64,000 bases of DNA from Maniola hyperantus (GCF_902806685.2 NC_048550.1:9591383-9655382); one strand, 5' to 3'; shown: positions 33,683 to 47,500, numbered from the stretch's first letter. Translations and numbers: made by a program. Notes: generated by a model from the sequence alone, not told the origin.

Positions 33683-36600
33683 CTATTCAGCTTCTTTGGT
33701 TGCGTCTAAATCTGTTTCATCTGCAGAATCGTCTGCAGCATTGTCGGCTACACTATCATCTGCTGTGTCGTCTGCTGTGCTGACGTCATTAACGTCAATA
33801 CCTGTATCGTCAGTAGGGGAGTTGGCTAACTCCTCCTGTAAAAGATAATGTGTAATTACTTTTACATATTGTACAAACTGTGTTGTTTCACTATGTGATC
33901 AAATCAGAAAAGAATAGATCCGTAAGAGAACCAGAGTTCCTGACAGCTCAAGGGGTTGCAAAGCTGAAGTGGGCACATGGTTCGAAAGGCAATGGGCAGT
34001 GCACATACTTGTTCATAATACTAATAGACGTAGGGGTCCCAAGGTGCTCAAATAATGACTTCACACTGGAAAGCACAGTGATTGAGTGAGTTAGCGCAGT
34101 GGAAAACCTGCCACTAGATAGACAGACAACATCAAACGAGTCGCAGAGTGAGTGAAAGTTAGTCAGTCAGCAGTGGGCGTGATGATTCGCGCGCCACCTA
34201 TTGTATCTTAAAAGTACTACGCCAGAATGAAATCTTTCCACAAATGTCAACAATAATTGTACAAAGTATCAACTCAATCAGATGAATGCATCGGTAACAA
34301 ACAAACAAACAGCACCACTATCACAACAATTAGTGTGAAAAACAACATGCTGAGACTACTTTTCCACCAGGGACTAATAAGTACGGAAATACATACAGAA
34401 ATGCATGTGTTTGAAATCCACTATGTACATATATAGAGCACACAACTTTCTTATTAAATATATATATTTTTAAATAAGGTAAGTTTATTTTATTTATATT
34501 TATTTATTACTTACGGCTACTTACACTAATACACTAAAAATAATACTTATTCAAAAAATGTTACTTACTAAATGTAGTGGCCATTAGTGCCATGGTAAGT
34601 TATATGAAATAGTGAGATTTACCTTTATAACTTCCACAAAGCTGTTAGCTTCGTCCAGCATTTGTTGGCTTTTAATAAGCTGTTGCTTCAAGTCTTCAAT
34701 TGTCTCTCTGAGTTTTGCATTCTCCTCTAAACTTTCTTGCAAGGCAACTCTATTCCAAAATAAATGAATAATCTTTACTGGTATAAAAGTGTGTATATTA
34801 TATTAGTCTATCCTTCACAAACTTGTCTCCTCTTGTTCTATCACAAAACAGTGAGAAACCATGAATATTGGCACCTTTATGTGATTACTTTCCAAAGTCC
34901 TGACTGACTGACTTATATATCAATGCACAGCCTAAACCGCTGGTTGTGACATGAAATTTGGAGGGCTGTGTTCCTTTTAAAGAGTAGGTATCCACTAAGA
35001 AAGGATTTTTCGACATTATACTACTGAGTGGGTTGAAATGGGGATTGGAAATTTATGTTGTCTAAGCGGACAAAGTCAATATCAACACAGCCTAAACCAC
35101 TGGTTGTGACATGAAATTTGGAGGGTGTGTTCTTTGTAAGGAGTAGGTATCCACTAAGAAAGGATTTTTCGACATTATACTACTGAGTGGGTTGAATGGG
35201 GATTGGAAATTTATGTTGTCTAAGCGGACAAAGTCAATATCAACACAGCCTAAACCACTGGTTGTGACATGAAATTTGGAGGGTGTGTTCTTTGTAAAGA
35301 GTAGGTATCCACTAAGGGCCGGTTGTTTCAACAAACTTTGACGGACACGTAACCTTTAAATATGGCGCTAACGAACGTAAGTAAAGAAAAAGCGTTGATT
35401 CAGCATCTATTAGCGCTAACGTTCGTTAAAAAGTTACGTTTACGTTAACCAGTGCTGGCGCCATTGGTGATCGTCAAATCAGTTCGTAACTTCATACTTC
35501 TTACAAACGGAATATTTTATTTACAAATTATAATGGAATCAATTTAATTCAAAGCTTTTAATGATAGTTTTTTTGATGATTTTGTAAGAAAGAAAAAGTG
35601 TTTAAAATGCGAAGTAGCAATATTAATAACTATGTATATAATTTAATATACTTAAAATGAAATAAGAAAAGGATACGGAGAAGTAAGTTAATTTTTAGGG
35701 TTAGTTTCGCAACCAAAATAACAATGACGAACAGTTTTTTGTACAATGAAGCAACGCACTTAAATTAACAGATGTTAAAGTTCGTCTACGTCCGTTAAAT
35801 TTTAACGAACGGATCTTACGAAGACCAATGGTTTGAAACAACCGGCCCTAAGAAAGGATTTTTCGACATTATACTACTGAGTGGGTTGAATGGGGATTGG
35901 AAATTTATGTTGTCTAAGCGGACAAAGTCAATATCAACACAGCCTAAACCACTGGTTGTGACATGAAATTTGGAGGGTGTGTTCTTTGTAAAGAGTAGGT
36001 ATCCACTAAGAAAGGATTTTTCGACATTATACTACTGAGTGGGTTGAATGGGGATTGGAAATTTATGTTGTCTAAGCGGACAAAGTCAATATCAACACAC
36101 AGCCTAAACCACTGGTTGTGACATGAAATTTGGAGGGTGTGTTTTTTGTAAAGAGTAGGTATCCACTAAGAAAGGATTTTTCGAAATTGTACCCCTGAGT
36201 GGGTTGAATGGGGATTGGAAATTTATGTTGTCTAAGCGGACAAAGTCAATATCAACACAGCCTAAACCACTGGTTGTGACATGAAATTTGGAGGGTGTGT
36301 TCTTTGTAAAGAGTAGGTATCCACTAAGAAAGGATTTTTCGACATTATACTACTGAGTGGGTTGAATGGGGATTGGAAATTTATGTTGTCTAAGCGGACA
36401 AAGTCAATATCAACACACAGCCTAAACCACTGGTTGTGACATGAAATTTGGAGGGTGTGTTCTTTGTAAAGAGTAGGTATCCACTAAGAAAGGATTTTTC
36501 GACATTATACTACTGAGTGGGTTGAATGGGGATTGGAAATTTATGTTGTCTAAGCGGACAAAGTCAATATTAACACAGCCTAAACCACTGGTTGTGACAT

Positions 36601-37810
36601 GAAATTTGGAGGGTGTGTTCTTTGTAAAGAGTAGGTATCCACTAAGAAAGGATTTTTCGACATTATACGACTGAGTGGGTTGAATGGGGATTGGAAATTT
36701 ATGTTGTCTAAGCGGACGAAGTCGCAAGCATAAGCTAGTTTCTGATAAAAAAAGCTGTGGGAATGCTTTTCTACATAAAAGTCTAGTAAAATTGGAAAAC
36801 TCGAAGCACTTCTGATATAGACACATCAGCGAAAGCTGCTTAGTCTATTAAAAATATCTAATAATAATAATGATAATAAAAATTATAACTGCAAAAGTTA
36901 ACTTTAACTATCCATCCACTTAACCAACTTTGACGAAATTTGGTACAGACTTGCATCCAAGAGATGGATATAAGCTACTATTTATCCCAGAAAATAAAAG
37001 AGTTCCCATGGAATCTTTAAAAACCTAAATCTACAAGTCAAAGTCACTGACATTATCTAGTAAACAAATTAAAAATACAAAAGATATAAAGCAAAGCTCC
37101 TACAACACTTACTGGCGCCTCTCAGCTAGCTTTTGCCAATATTTTTCAGAGGGGTCATTACAGGTCAGATCTTTGGCTGTAATTTGATTTTCTAGATTGA
37201 CCTGGGTTTCCTTCTCTTTGGATACATTCTTCCTTTTTACTTCAACTTCACTGGAAACAGAAAAAACAAAGATACACAAATCATAATTAAACTGACAGAC
37301 TAATCACTACCCATTTATTATTATAAATGTGAATGTGTTTAATTGTTGGTTTGTCCTTCTATCACTTTGCAATGGAGCAGTGGATCGACGTAATATGTTT
37401 GCTTGGGTGTAGTTAAAGACCTGGAGAGTGACACAGGCTACTTTTTATTCCCAAAAATCAAGTAATTCCCACAGGATTTATAAAAATTTAAATCCACGCG
37501 GACAAAGTCGCGGGCATCAGCTAGTTGTAAATAATATATTAGAGTCAGATTTATTATTAAGGAGACAGAAGCAGAGCCAGAGGATAAACAAATCTTCAGC
37601 GATCTTCAGAGAAACTAGACTGACTGACATCAACACGAAGCTCAAAATTCATTCTTCATCTTATACTACGGAAATATTCAAAGAAACTTACACAGGAGTC
37701 TCTTGGGTCAGTTGATGTTTTAAATTTTTAGATGGTCTGCCCACAAGATTTTCTGTATCAGCAGCAGTGTGCTGTAGCACTTTAAGCGATTTTCTTGTGG
37801 TTCGCGGCAT
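33683..37810 (-). CDS. Geminin, inhibitor of DNA re-replication
   Basis: Nuclear protein that binds Cdt1 and blocks origin re-licensing in S and G2. Minus-strand exons in order: 37692-37810, 37113-37250, 34623-34749, 33683-33835 (TAG), all in phase, giving 178 aa. Residues 6-13, RKSLKVLQ, align with the vertebrate destruction box (RxxL), followed by a conserved LVGR. EKYWQKLAERR (75-85) is the geminin signature before the coiled coil, residues about 86-128 (ESLEENAKLRETIEDLKQQL, then ANSFVEVIK). The tail, 129-178, is acidic (TADDTADDSVADNAADDSAD). A 5' UTR intron is likely: acceptor just before AGAGAAATG at 37816, donor at 37910. The intron at 34750-37112 carries a 158-160 bp tandem array. 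The signature residues make the call firm. Confidence 0.93.
33890..34190 (+). pseudogene. Degenerate LINE polymerase C-terminal fragment
   Basis: REPEFLTAQGVAKLKWAHG resembles the conserved AQRVAKLKWQWAGH-type motif near the end of RTE-like LINE proteins. The later AGTCAGCAGTGGGCGTGATG recalls the usual 3' end of that family. It is very decayed and lies in the last geminin intron. Confidence 0.4.
34931..36738 (+). repeat. Tandem array, eight units of 158-160 bp
   Basis: Units begin (at CCTAAACC) at 34931, 35091, 35249, 35943, 36103, 36261, 36421 and 36579. Each carries GTGACATGAAATTTGGAGGG, GTAGGTATCCACTAAGAAAG and GGGATTGGAAATTTATGTTG. The array starts with the CTGACTGACT head and finishes with GCAAGCATAAGCTAGT of a family B repeat, so it is an internally multiplied family B copy. 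Unit 3 is split by a MITE; removing it and its TAA duplication restores exactly 158 bp. It lies in a geminin intron, in + orientation against the gene. Open frames over it are artefacts of the repeat. Confidence 0.93.
35316..35848. mobile_element. 533 bp MITE with TAA duplication inside the tandem array
   Basis: Perfect 16-base ends, GGGCCGGTTGTTTCAA and its complement, are flanked by TAA at 35313-35315 and 35849-35851. Sister array units preserve the empty site CCACTAAGAAAGG. Sub-terminal sequence is also inverted (AACGAACG words). The interior has no coding frame of note. TAA duplication and GGGCC-type ends suggest PIF/Harbinger. Confidence 0.92.
37318..37526 (+). repeat. Family A repeat in geminin intron 1
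   Basis: It starts ATTATAAATGTGAATGTGTT and ends CGCGGGCATCAGCTAGT, close to full length. Confidence 0.65.
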
Positions 37811-37909
37811 TTCTCTCTGAAAGATAAAGGAAAACAAAACTTAACCTCATTTCATTTTTTGTTTTGCTAAGCACAAAATGGTAGGTAGTACTCGTAGTAC
37901 TGAACTTAC

Positions 37910-38150
37910 CTTTGTTATTGATTGATTTATTAAAGTAGATATCTACGACGTAAATTGATGGATGTGAACACCGACAGCAATTTTTTATTTAGTTGAATTT
38001 GTATTTAGTTGTGATTTCAGAAAATTACACAATTCAAACTAAACGAAAATCAAAAATCTTTGACACTTCTGTGAAATGAAATGACACTTGACAGCATAGA
38101 AAACAATTTCCCGCCAATCGTTTTACCATAGATAAAACAACAATAATGCT
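37910..38150 (-). promoter_or_regulatory. Geminin 5' UTR exon and promoter region
   Basis: On the minus strand AACAAAG is followed by donor GTAAGTTCAG at 37909, pairing with the acceptor TTATCTTTCAG before the start exon, so a short non-coding exon begins somewhere right of 37910. TTTCCCGCC at 38107-38115 matches the E2F/DP consensus and is followed by CCAAT-like CCAATCG. No TATA box is obvious. The transcription start is not resolved. Confidence 0.5.
38107..38115 (+). promoter_or_regulatory. E2F-type site in the geminin/phosphatase divergent promoter
   Basis: TTTCCCGCC lies about 300 bases from the geminin ATG and about 470 from the phosphatase ATG. Geminin is a known E2F target in animals, so the site fits. 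A single consensus match can occur by chance. Confidence 0.45.
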
Positions 38151-38578
38151 ATTAACAGACGCCCCAACTTGCCAAACAACCAAACCTCCCACCAAAACCT
38201 CCAACCAAAACTCAATCACGGCACATCACGGTGTAATACCGTGTTGTACTACGAAGTAGGTAGGTAGGTAGTACTTAGAAATTCTTTGACACAATCTCAG
38301 TGCACGATATAACAAAAAATGTGCAGGAAGGTTTATTGTTGGCTAAGCTTTAGCAAGATGTGATTGACAGTTGGTCTGTAGTCGTACTCTGTGGTTTCTT
38401 CAGTCAAAAATTTACTGCGGAATCGGAGATGGTCGCTTTGTATTTACTTGAGAATTATCCACGAATTATCTTATCTTTTAGTTTGATTAACACTATTAAT
38501 TGAATTCTTTTATTATAAGACATATTTGATTTTATGTAATCAATTTATTAGTTATAAGTGAACTTAGAACCTATACAA

Positions 38579-41500
38579 ATGGATACCCTTAGGTAATTAT
38601 GATACACAGTTAATTGGTTTTATAAACAACCTCGGCCTTATACACCTGATTTCTAAGTTTCCTTACATTATTTAAGGCAATAATCTACGTTTTATCGTTA
38701 CCAGGTTTTATTTCGTGACCTGGAATGTAGCAACTAAGTCTCCAGGTCAAGATCTCAATTCGTTACTGGATTTTCCTTCTCAGTTTAATAAGAATAAGCC
38801 ATTACCAGACTTTTATGTTATCGGGTAAGTAAACTCCTAACATTTTATAGTTTAGATATAAAGAATTTATTTTCTCAAAAAGAGCAAAAGTTCACTTGGA
38901 TGAGAAACGTAGCAAACATACTATAAAGGTATGGTGACTTTATACAACTTTATTCAAAAATATTATGTCAAGTTATAAGTATTGTATTGGACAAGATTTT
39001 GATTTTATCTTTATAGTTTGAAAAAAAAATTCTTCAAATAAGCCTTTTGGCTAGCTAGCCATTATATAGTAGTGCTACCTCAAACAGTATAGTTTTCGAA
39101 CCACTATTTTAACCCCCAAGCTTGTAAACTAATTAACCAATTTTGATTTAGTTTTGTTGTTTGAAAGGTGGTTTGATCAAGAGTGTTCTTAGCTATAATG
39201 CAAGAAAATCTGTTTAGCTTTTTGAAGATTATCAGCTGTTTTCTAGTTTTCTTGTTAGTATAATAAGACAGGTTATTACCTACTATCCAAACAATACATT
39301 TATTAGTATGCAGCCCAATTCTAATAAGGCTAAATTCTAATACTGCAACACACAGTATAGTACCTATATATACAGTGTGAGGCCAGAGGCTACAAAAGGA
39401 ATCTTTTTTACACTTTATTTACTGCACGCTTGTTTCATGAAACTTTTTTTATAATGTAAGTATATATAGATAATGTTTTCAGGCTGCAAGAGGTGAAGTC
39501 ACAGCCACAGAACATGATAATGGACTCCCTATTCTCAGACCAGTGGACTCAAATGTTCAATAAGATTCTTTGCAGACAAGGCTTTGTTGTTGCCAAGAGC
39601 ATCAGGCTGCAAGGCATAATACAGCTTGTTTACACTCAAATGAAACATTTACCCCATTTGAGGGAAATAGTGGCACAGTATACCAAAACTGGTCTAGGCG
39701 GACTTTGGGTGAGTAAATTATTGCATTTACTTAATTTGTTTGCATTTGTTTTTCTTTTCGCATGCTCCTTGTATTTAACCAACAAACCTTACGATCCGTA
39801 ATACAGCCATGACATATTCACAAAATCTTCCTTTTTTCCTGAATAAGAGATTAAGTACTCTTAAGGTAGGACTCAGGCTGCCTGTCCACTGGTGTGGAGA
39901 AGAGAGGAGCGGAGCTGATATGTGCCATTAACCAATAGAATTGCATAAAACTCCCGCGCCGCTTCAGTTGACAAGGATTTGCGTACTAGTTTTAAAAAAT
40001 CATACATTTTAACGCGGACCAGGGAAGCGGATATTTTGCGTATCAATTGCCCGCCGCCAGTAGCTCAAATGACTCGTCACATGCTTGCAACTCCGCTCCG
40101 CATTACTTTCTCGTTCTGCTACCTAGCTCCGCACCAGTGGATAGGCAGTCTTAAGCTGGACTTCCAAGACTGGTGGCTGACAGCAGAAACTGTAGATAGC
40201 GTGATGCGACCGTGCTGCCGATTATCCGGTTCCTATACATTTTCTATGACTTGTATGAAGATATATTCCGAGTAGTCTGTAAGGGACAGTGTCGCCGTGC
40301 CGTATGGGGAACAGTAGTGTAGCCAGCAGTCGGTGACATGGTTGTTTGGCGCTGTCGCCAGGCGTGGTCGCTTGCCGCCGCCGGTCTCGTACTCGAGCCT
40401 CCAGAATCGCGTCGTGGTCGCTTACCTCAAATGCCCTCTACACGTCTTTGTATCTTTCTGAATGAGAAGGGTTAACCCGTAGTCCACCACACTGGCCTCT
40501 TGCAGATTTCACACATTTTGGAGAACATTATGGAAAACTCTCAGGCATGCTGTTTTCTTACACTGTTAAAGCAAGTGATATTTAAGTGCTCAAAACGCAC
40601 ATAACTCTGAAAAGTTAGAGGTGCGTGCCCGGGATCGAACCGCCGACCTCCGGAATAGAGGCTGACGTCTTAACCACTAGGCTATCATTGCTTTTGATAA
40701 ACATGACTAAAAACACATAAAATAAAAAAAACCATTACATATTCAAGTGTTTTTTGAGCAGTACCTATGTAACATGGTCTTTGTGAAACAAGTTACAAGT
40801 GTATTATGTAAGATGACTTTTTGTAATAATACTTGGCATGGTGATAAATAAAATGAAAGTAGGTAAGTATGTCTTATAATAAGTCATTATAATTCAACCT
40901 ACATAGATGTATACTGTTAAACTTTACCAATGTGTTATTTAATACTAGCTGGTGCGCACGACTTCGTACGCGTGGACGCGTGGTTTTTAAAAATCCTGTG
41001 GGAACTCTCTGATTTTCCGGGATAACAAGTAGCCTTTGTCACTCTCCAGGTCTTTAACTATACCCATGCACGTCAATCCGTAGCTCTGTTGCGGCGTGAT
41101 TGAAGGACAAAACAACGGCTTGATGGCAAGCACGTAGATTTTTGCTTGAGCAAAGCATTTTGACTGTTTACAATGGCACCGATTCTAAGCACAACCTAAT
41201 TTTAGAGTATTCGCACCCTCTTCTTACTATTGTAATATGAAAAGGACAGAAGCAGTTTGACATTTCTAAATTTAATTTTTAGATGGTAAAACCCGTGATT
41301 TTAGCACGCACTCGCGAACCTACTGTTTAAATTTGTATTGTGCACTAAAATTTAGAGTCTTTAAATGTGAAAGTCATGTTCCGTTCCTTTTTTAGCATTA
41401 GTAAAAAGAAAGGGATGCAGATACTCTAAATTTAGTTTAGACAGAGACTAGAGAATCGGGGCCAATTGTGACTAATTCTCTAGTACACAATCTCTAAACT

Positions 41501-44500
41501 AAACTAAAATGGCACGTCTAAATCTATTACTATCCCTTTTATAATGTTGCTTGCGGAAAAGGAGAGCACTAGATTTAGACCTATTAATTTAGTTTAGTTT
41601 AGAGATTGTGTACTAGAGAATCGGCCCCATTGTTTGTTTAAGTCAAGTATTTACGTGCTTGACCGTGATTAATGCGATTTTATATTTTTCGCTTGACGAG
41701 TCGTTTGGACAGTGTTCGAGAAATGGGAGAAGAGCTTTTTGCTGGGTCAAGCTGCTGGATGGACGTATCGAGCTGCTTGAGCAAGCATAACAAAATTACG
41801 TGCAATCAAGCCATTTGACCGTTTCGGAAGCCCAACACAAAATGTAATGAGCAGAGTATCCTGCGGCACGCGCCCGAATTTTTCTGACGGGCAATTTCTG
41901 TTAATATGCGGCTGGCTTCATATATACTTACTAACTTATGCTCGCGACTTCGTCCGCGTGGACTACACAAATTTGAAACCCCTATTTCACCCCCTCAGGG
42001 TTTCATTTTCAAAATTCCTTTCTTAGCGGATGCCTACGTCATAATAGCTATTTGCATGCCAAATTTCAGCCCGATTCGTCCAGTAGTTTGAGCTGTGCGC
42101 TGATAGATCAGTCAGTCAGTCAGTCAGTCACCTTTTCCTTTTATATATTTAGAAGATTTGTTGTAGGGCAACAAAGGAGCGGTCAGTGTGCGGTTCAACA
42201 TCTACGGGTGCTCGGTGTGCCTCGTGAACTGCCATCTGACTGCCCACGAGCACTTGCTGGCTGACCGAATTAATGACTACAACACTATCCTCAAGGAACA
42301 CGCCTACCAAGTCAGCGAGACCTCCAACATTCTGTTTCATGAGTAAGTATTAAGAGTGCTCTCAATGGTCATTCGGTAGGAAAGGCATTTCGAACCGGTG
42401 GGTGGTAACTGGTAGATGCATTTGACGATTCAAGTACTTGTAAAAGTTTATTTGACAAATATTTTTATTTATTAATTCCAAATCGAGTGTGAGCCATACT
42501 TTCCACTATTCAGGTTTAGGTTTAGGTTTTTCAAAAATCCTGTGGGAACTCTTTGATTTTCCTGGATAAAAAGTAGCCTATGTCACTTTGCAGGTCTTTA
42601 CCTATACCCATGCAAATAATCACGTCAATCTGTTGCACCGTTGCGACGTGATTGAAGGACAAACCAACAAACAAACACACTTTCGCATTTATAATAAGGG
42701 TACTGATGCATATTATTCAAGAGTGAGGTGCGCGATGTTTGAACAAGGCGAATCAACTTTTGGTAGCACGTTATTTTTATGCAAACTAATCAGTATTTTT
42801 AAACGAATGACTTATGAAATTATTATTAAGTAAAGTATGCCTAAAATTCGTTTTTGCAATTTCGTAGTTAATTATACCTATAGTTTATGCATGACGTTGC
42901 CTCAAAATTAGCTCTAAAATGTTTCAAGGGTCATAATCAGTTCCAAAATAAATATAATTTTACTTTGATTATTTTATCAGACATAGATAATGGAAATTGG
43001 GGAGATAAATTGATATCTGTCTTAGTTTCAGATTTAGATCAACAAAAAAGATTACTCACGATAGTTTAAACGCTAAAAAACGATTAATTAGAAATCATTA
43101 TATATTACTACTTAATCCTATGAAAATTTATAACACTTTTAGCATCGAAAATTGGAATTTTGATCGCTTTGCAGATGCTAAAAGCTGTGATTGAACTTTC
43201 ACACATTATTGGTTATTAGTAGGAAGCATGCATTTTACTCCGACATAAATTCGAACGCTAGTCGCAGCTATCTAATCATTCACTCAACCAATCTAGTTAA
43301 AGTGAGCCAGCTGGTGGGTATATACCTATATACCCACCAGCTGACGCCCGCGACTTCATTTGCGTGGATTTAGGATTCTAAAATCCCGTGGGAACAGTTT
43401 AATTTTCCGGGATAAAAAGTAGCCTGTCACTGTCCTGTCCTGCGATTGTCTAAAACCTGCATCAATCATTATTACAATCTCAATTGTTCTGATTGGCTGA
43501 ATTTGTGCGATTCTTGTTGCAACAATGCATTGTGGCCAATAGTGAGCGAGCATTAACCAATCAGAGATGATTGCGATCGTGACATTGTAGCTGTCAATCA
43601 ACCGCGGTAGGGCCACAGGTCTTTGACTATACCCATGCAAAAAATCACGTCAATCCGTTGCTTTGTTGCGACGTGATTGAAGGACAAACCAATTAACCAA
43701 CAAACAAACACAGTTTCGCATTTATAATAGGGATTAAAGAGATTCTATAGTGTATTGTGCAACTGTTTAGCTATGATACAGTAATCGATTCCTTTATCTA
43801 AAGTCTATGTAGGTATATCCATTCATTGGTGCCCCCTATCATATCAGATTACGATATTAGAATCCCTTATTTTTATTCTACACAAGCGTTATCTTTTTGA
43901 TATCATCATTGTTTTAAAATACAATAGGTACATTTGTTCATATCGAAATGTATTAAAAGGCTATGTTGACTAATTTTAAGCGATCTGGACCAACAATGAA
44001 AATGTTCCAGTGTTAATTTTTGAGCTTAACTATAATTTCAGCTGATCGAATTGTGTTAATGTGTTAAACAAATCGTGCGAGACTATAAGTTAGGTAAATA
44101 AAAGTCAAAGCAGTTAGCATATTTACCAGTAGATATCTGCTATTTAGGCTGCATAATCATTTAGCTCCTAGACTCGTAGCTGAAAGTAAAATCCGTCATA
44201 TTATTATTGTTGCCTATAACTTCGGTACCTATGGCATTTTTCCATCAGGTAATCTTTTTGTAGTGTAAATATAGTCGTGCTTGCCTAGTTAAATTAGAGA
44301 GGTCGGGCACGCATCTCTAACTTTTCAAAGTCATCTGCGTTTTAAGCAATTAAACATCACTTGCTTTAACAGTGACGGAAAACTTTGTGAGGAAACCTAC
44401 ATGCCTGAGAGTTCTCCATAATGTTTTCAAAGGTGTGTGAAGTCTGCTAATCCGCACTAGGCCAGCGTAGCAGACTGTGGCCTAAACTTGTCTCATTCTG

Positions 44501-47500
44501 AGAGAAGACCTGTGCTCAGTAGTAGGTCGGCGATGGGTTGATGATATGATAAATTATAAATAGTGTTTGTTTGTGTAAAGATAAACGTGCTATTCTGTGA
44601 AGGGAGTGCTTAATGCTTATCACTCGGCCGGTACAATATCAATCGATATCTACTATGTAACATGTAACTATATATAGTGAAAAGCGGCACTGAGTCTATG
44701 TAGAGGAATGTCGTATTATGTATGTAATGTGTGCCTACCCATACACGCATATTATACAAATGTGTATTTGTACAACACGCGAAGCAAATAAGGGTCTTGA
44801 TGGCCTTTTTGGCGCAGTGCCTTAAAGGTTCTTTCACAATAGGTACTTGCGATACGATGTCGCATCGTAAAATTCTACGGCAACGTATCGTGGGACTTTC
44901 TATGGGAATCGCATTGAGGTGCGACATCGTTCTTGCGATGGGGCGTCATACCGCAAGTCTTGTGGAAGAGCCCTTGCATCTTACAAACAGAAACCACGAT
45001 AGGTTTTACTATTTTTGATTGGCTGAAGCAGAGTGAACTAGCCGAGGTTTCATGTCGCCAGACCGCCGCGCCCTACTGAAATAAGACTCTAGGGGTACCT
45101 AGTTTAGACATGGCGCATCTTACATAACCCGAAAATTTTCTTGAATAAAAATTTTATCCGGGAAAGGAAGAGAAGGCTCAAATTCAAAATTAATTTTAAT
45201 TTATTATTTAAATCATACTCATATTATAAATGCGAAAGTGTGTTTGTTTGTTGATTTAATGGTTTTTTGGTTTGCTTTCATTCACGTCGCAACGGAGAAA
45301 CGGATTGACGTGATTTTTTGCATGGGTATAGTTAAAGATCTGGAGAGTAACATAGGCTACATTTTATCCCGGAAAATCAAAGAGTTCCCACGGGATTTTT
45401 AAAAACCTAATTCCACGCGAACGGAGTCGCGGCCATTAGATAGTATGGTATATTTTTTGAGTAGGTACAAACTCAGGAATAAACCAAGAAGGTAGATATA
45501 AGCTATGGAAAAAGCGTATGTTAATTTCCTATAATTAGCTATAACTAACAGGAAAACATTGGCTTTGACAACAAACTGGATTTTATTGACGCCACAATGT
45601 AATGTTAGTTAAAGAATGAAAGTGACCTATATAAAAATAAGTAAAACTGGTAGAATCTATCAGTCACATCTGATGTGGTTTACAAATGGTTAATACCTAC
45701 AGAAATGGTGTAGGTATAATAGAGATGTGACGCCAACACAAAATGTCCTTCTGACTTTCGAATCAAGTCTTAGAAGATCAATACTAAGAAATATTATTTT
45801 TTATTCATCTACGACCCGGAGGGCGGTTTGCCCCCTCCGCTCCACCCTTAGTCCGCCTCTGGCTTCAAATAATTAACCAAGCTAACCTAACCTAAATTTT
45901 TTCTAGTTACGTATTTTGGATCGGCGATCTAAATTTCCGAACCGACCACCCGACGGGTAGCAGCCCAACTTCTGAAGAAATTGTGGCGACTTTACAAAAG
46001 GTTGAAAAGGACAAGTTCACGTCTCTACTAAAACACGACCAGTTGCTGGCGGTCATGGACAGTGGAGAAGCGTTCTCGGAGTTCTCAGAACCAGAAATCA
46101 GATTTCCACCGACGTACAAATTCTTGATGGGGAGCGACGATTACGATTTGAAGTGAGTGACTCAATCGATAAGTAGTGTTAATACTAGATAACAATAATT
46201 CTTTCTGTTGCACAATGAATTATTGTTTTAATAACACGTAATTTTTTGCGTAATTTTTTAGAATATGTATTTGAAATGATTTTGTTTGTTTTGAAACCAA
46301 ATTTTGTATCGATACCTTTCAATAAGTTTCGTTTAACATCGATTTTATTCAAGCGATATCTAATATAGTCTTGGTTCCAATAAGGACTATAGGCACGATG
46401 TTGAGAGAGAGAATATTAATGTTTATTTACTCTATGAAAGTGTGACTTTTATGGGTGCTAAATGTAGTTAGTAGGGTATATGTTATGCTTATATTCAAGG
46501 CACATAAAATACGTGCTCGGTGATGAGTAAAACAGAAGATAAAGCCACGAGAATAGAAGAGATATCCCTCTACAAATGCGGTAGTTTTTCTTCACGTTAG
46601 ATGCGTATGTCATCGCATGGGGTACAATCTGTGGGAGAACATAATAATTATGAAACTGACACTTGAAGACAGTGCTTTTCAAATCTCGTCAACTCAACTT
46701 GTCCTTATGAGCCCAACACAGGGAGGAACGATCAGCGCTGATCTATCCTCCCTATATTGTGGATAATACGCAGAGAAACTTTCAGCTTTTATAAAATAAC
46801 GAAGGTCTGGCCCTCGCGGTCTCTCTATTAACACAAAGTATGAATTTTGGCTATGAACAGAAAAAATCTCGTATCAAGTAGGTAGAATCTCAATAATGGA
46901 ACTACTTGAATAAAATTGAAAAAATCATACTAATCAACATTTTTTACGTTATAATCATGAATATTTGAATATAAAAACATAGCAACAAAAAACAGTAGGT
47001 AAATGTTTATAGAATAATATGGGTAAAACATGCGATGCTTTGGTGTGGAGAACTGATTAAACTTAACAGTATAAACGATTTTAGTCCTTATTCTAAGGGA
47101 AGACCGTACTTTTGACATGTCAGTTGACACATAGAGCAAAAAAAAAGATTCCGACGAATTGAGAACCTCCTCCTTTTTTTGAAGTCGGTTAAAAATGGCA
47201 AGTAAGTTCTCAAAATGTATGCATTATAAAATACATTCTTCAATCAAATCTGTCTAGAAACATTTAGTACCTACCTTATTTTTTTGTATGACCTCCCTAC
47301 ATTATAAATACAATTTTGTCATAATGAACAATGTTGGATCAGATATCAGACATTTTCAGCTTGCTGAAACTACGTTCCGCGGGCCGTAGAGATCGCTAAT
47401 CAAAGCAAACATCTTTGATTAAAAAAAAGCTATTCCAGTTCAACGCTCTAGAGCACTATCTTAATAGAACACCAGTGGTTGCGCAACCAGGTCGCGCTAT

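Noticed and set aside
34931..36738. CRISPR-like array
   Set aside because: Units are contiguous and homologous over their whole length, with no unique spacers, in a eukaryotic intron.
35092..36826. Repeated minus-strand frames with SKNPFLVDTYSLQRT units
   Set aside because: They are translations of the 158-160 bp tandem array and run antisense to a dispersed repeat; the unit length is not kept to a multiple of three.
41105..41835. Host gene exon near CTTGAGCAAGCATAAC
   Set aside because: The sequence pairs with an inverted arm near 41105 and encloses two MITEs, so it is a transposon end.
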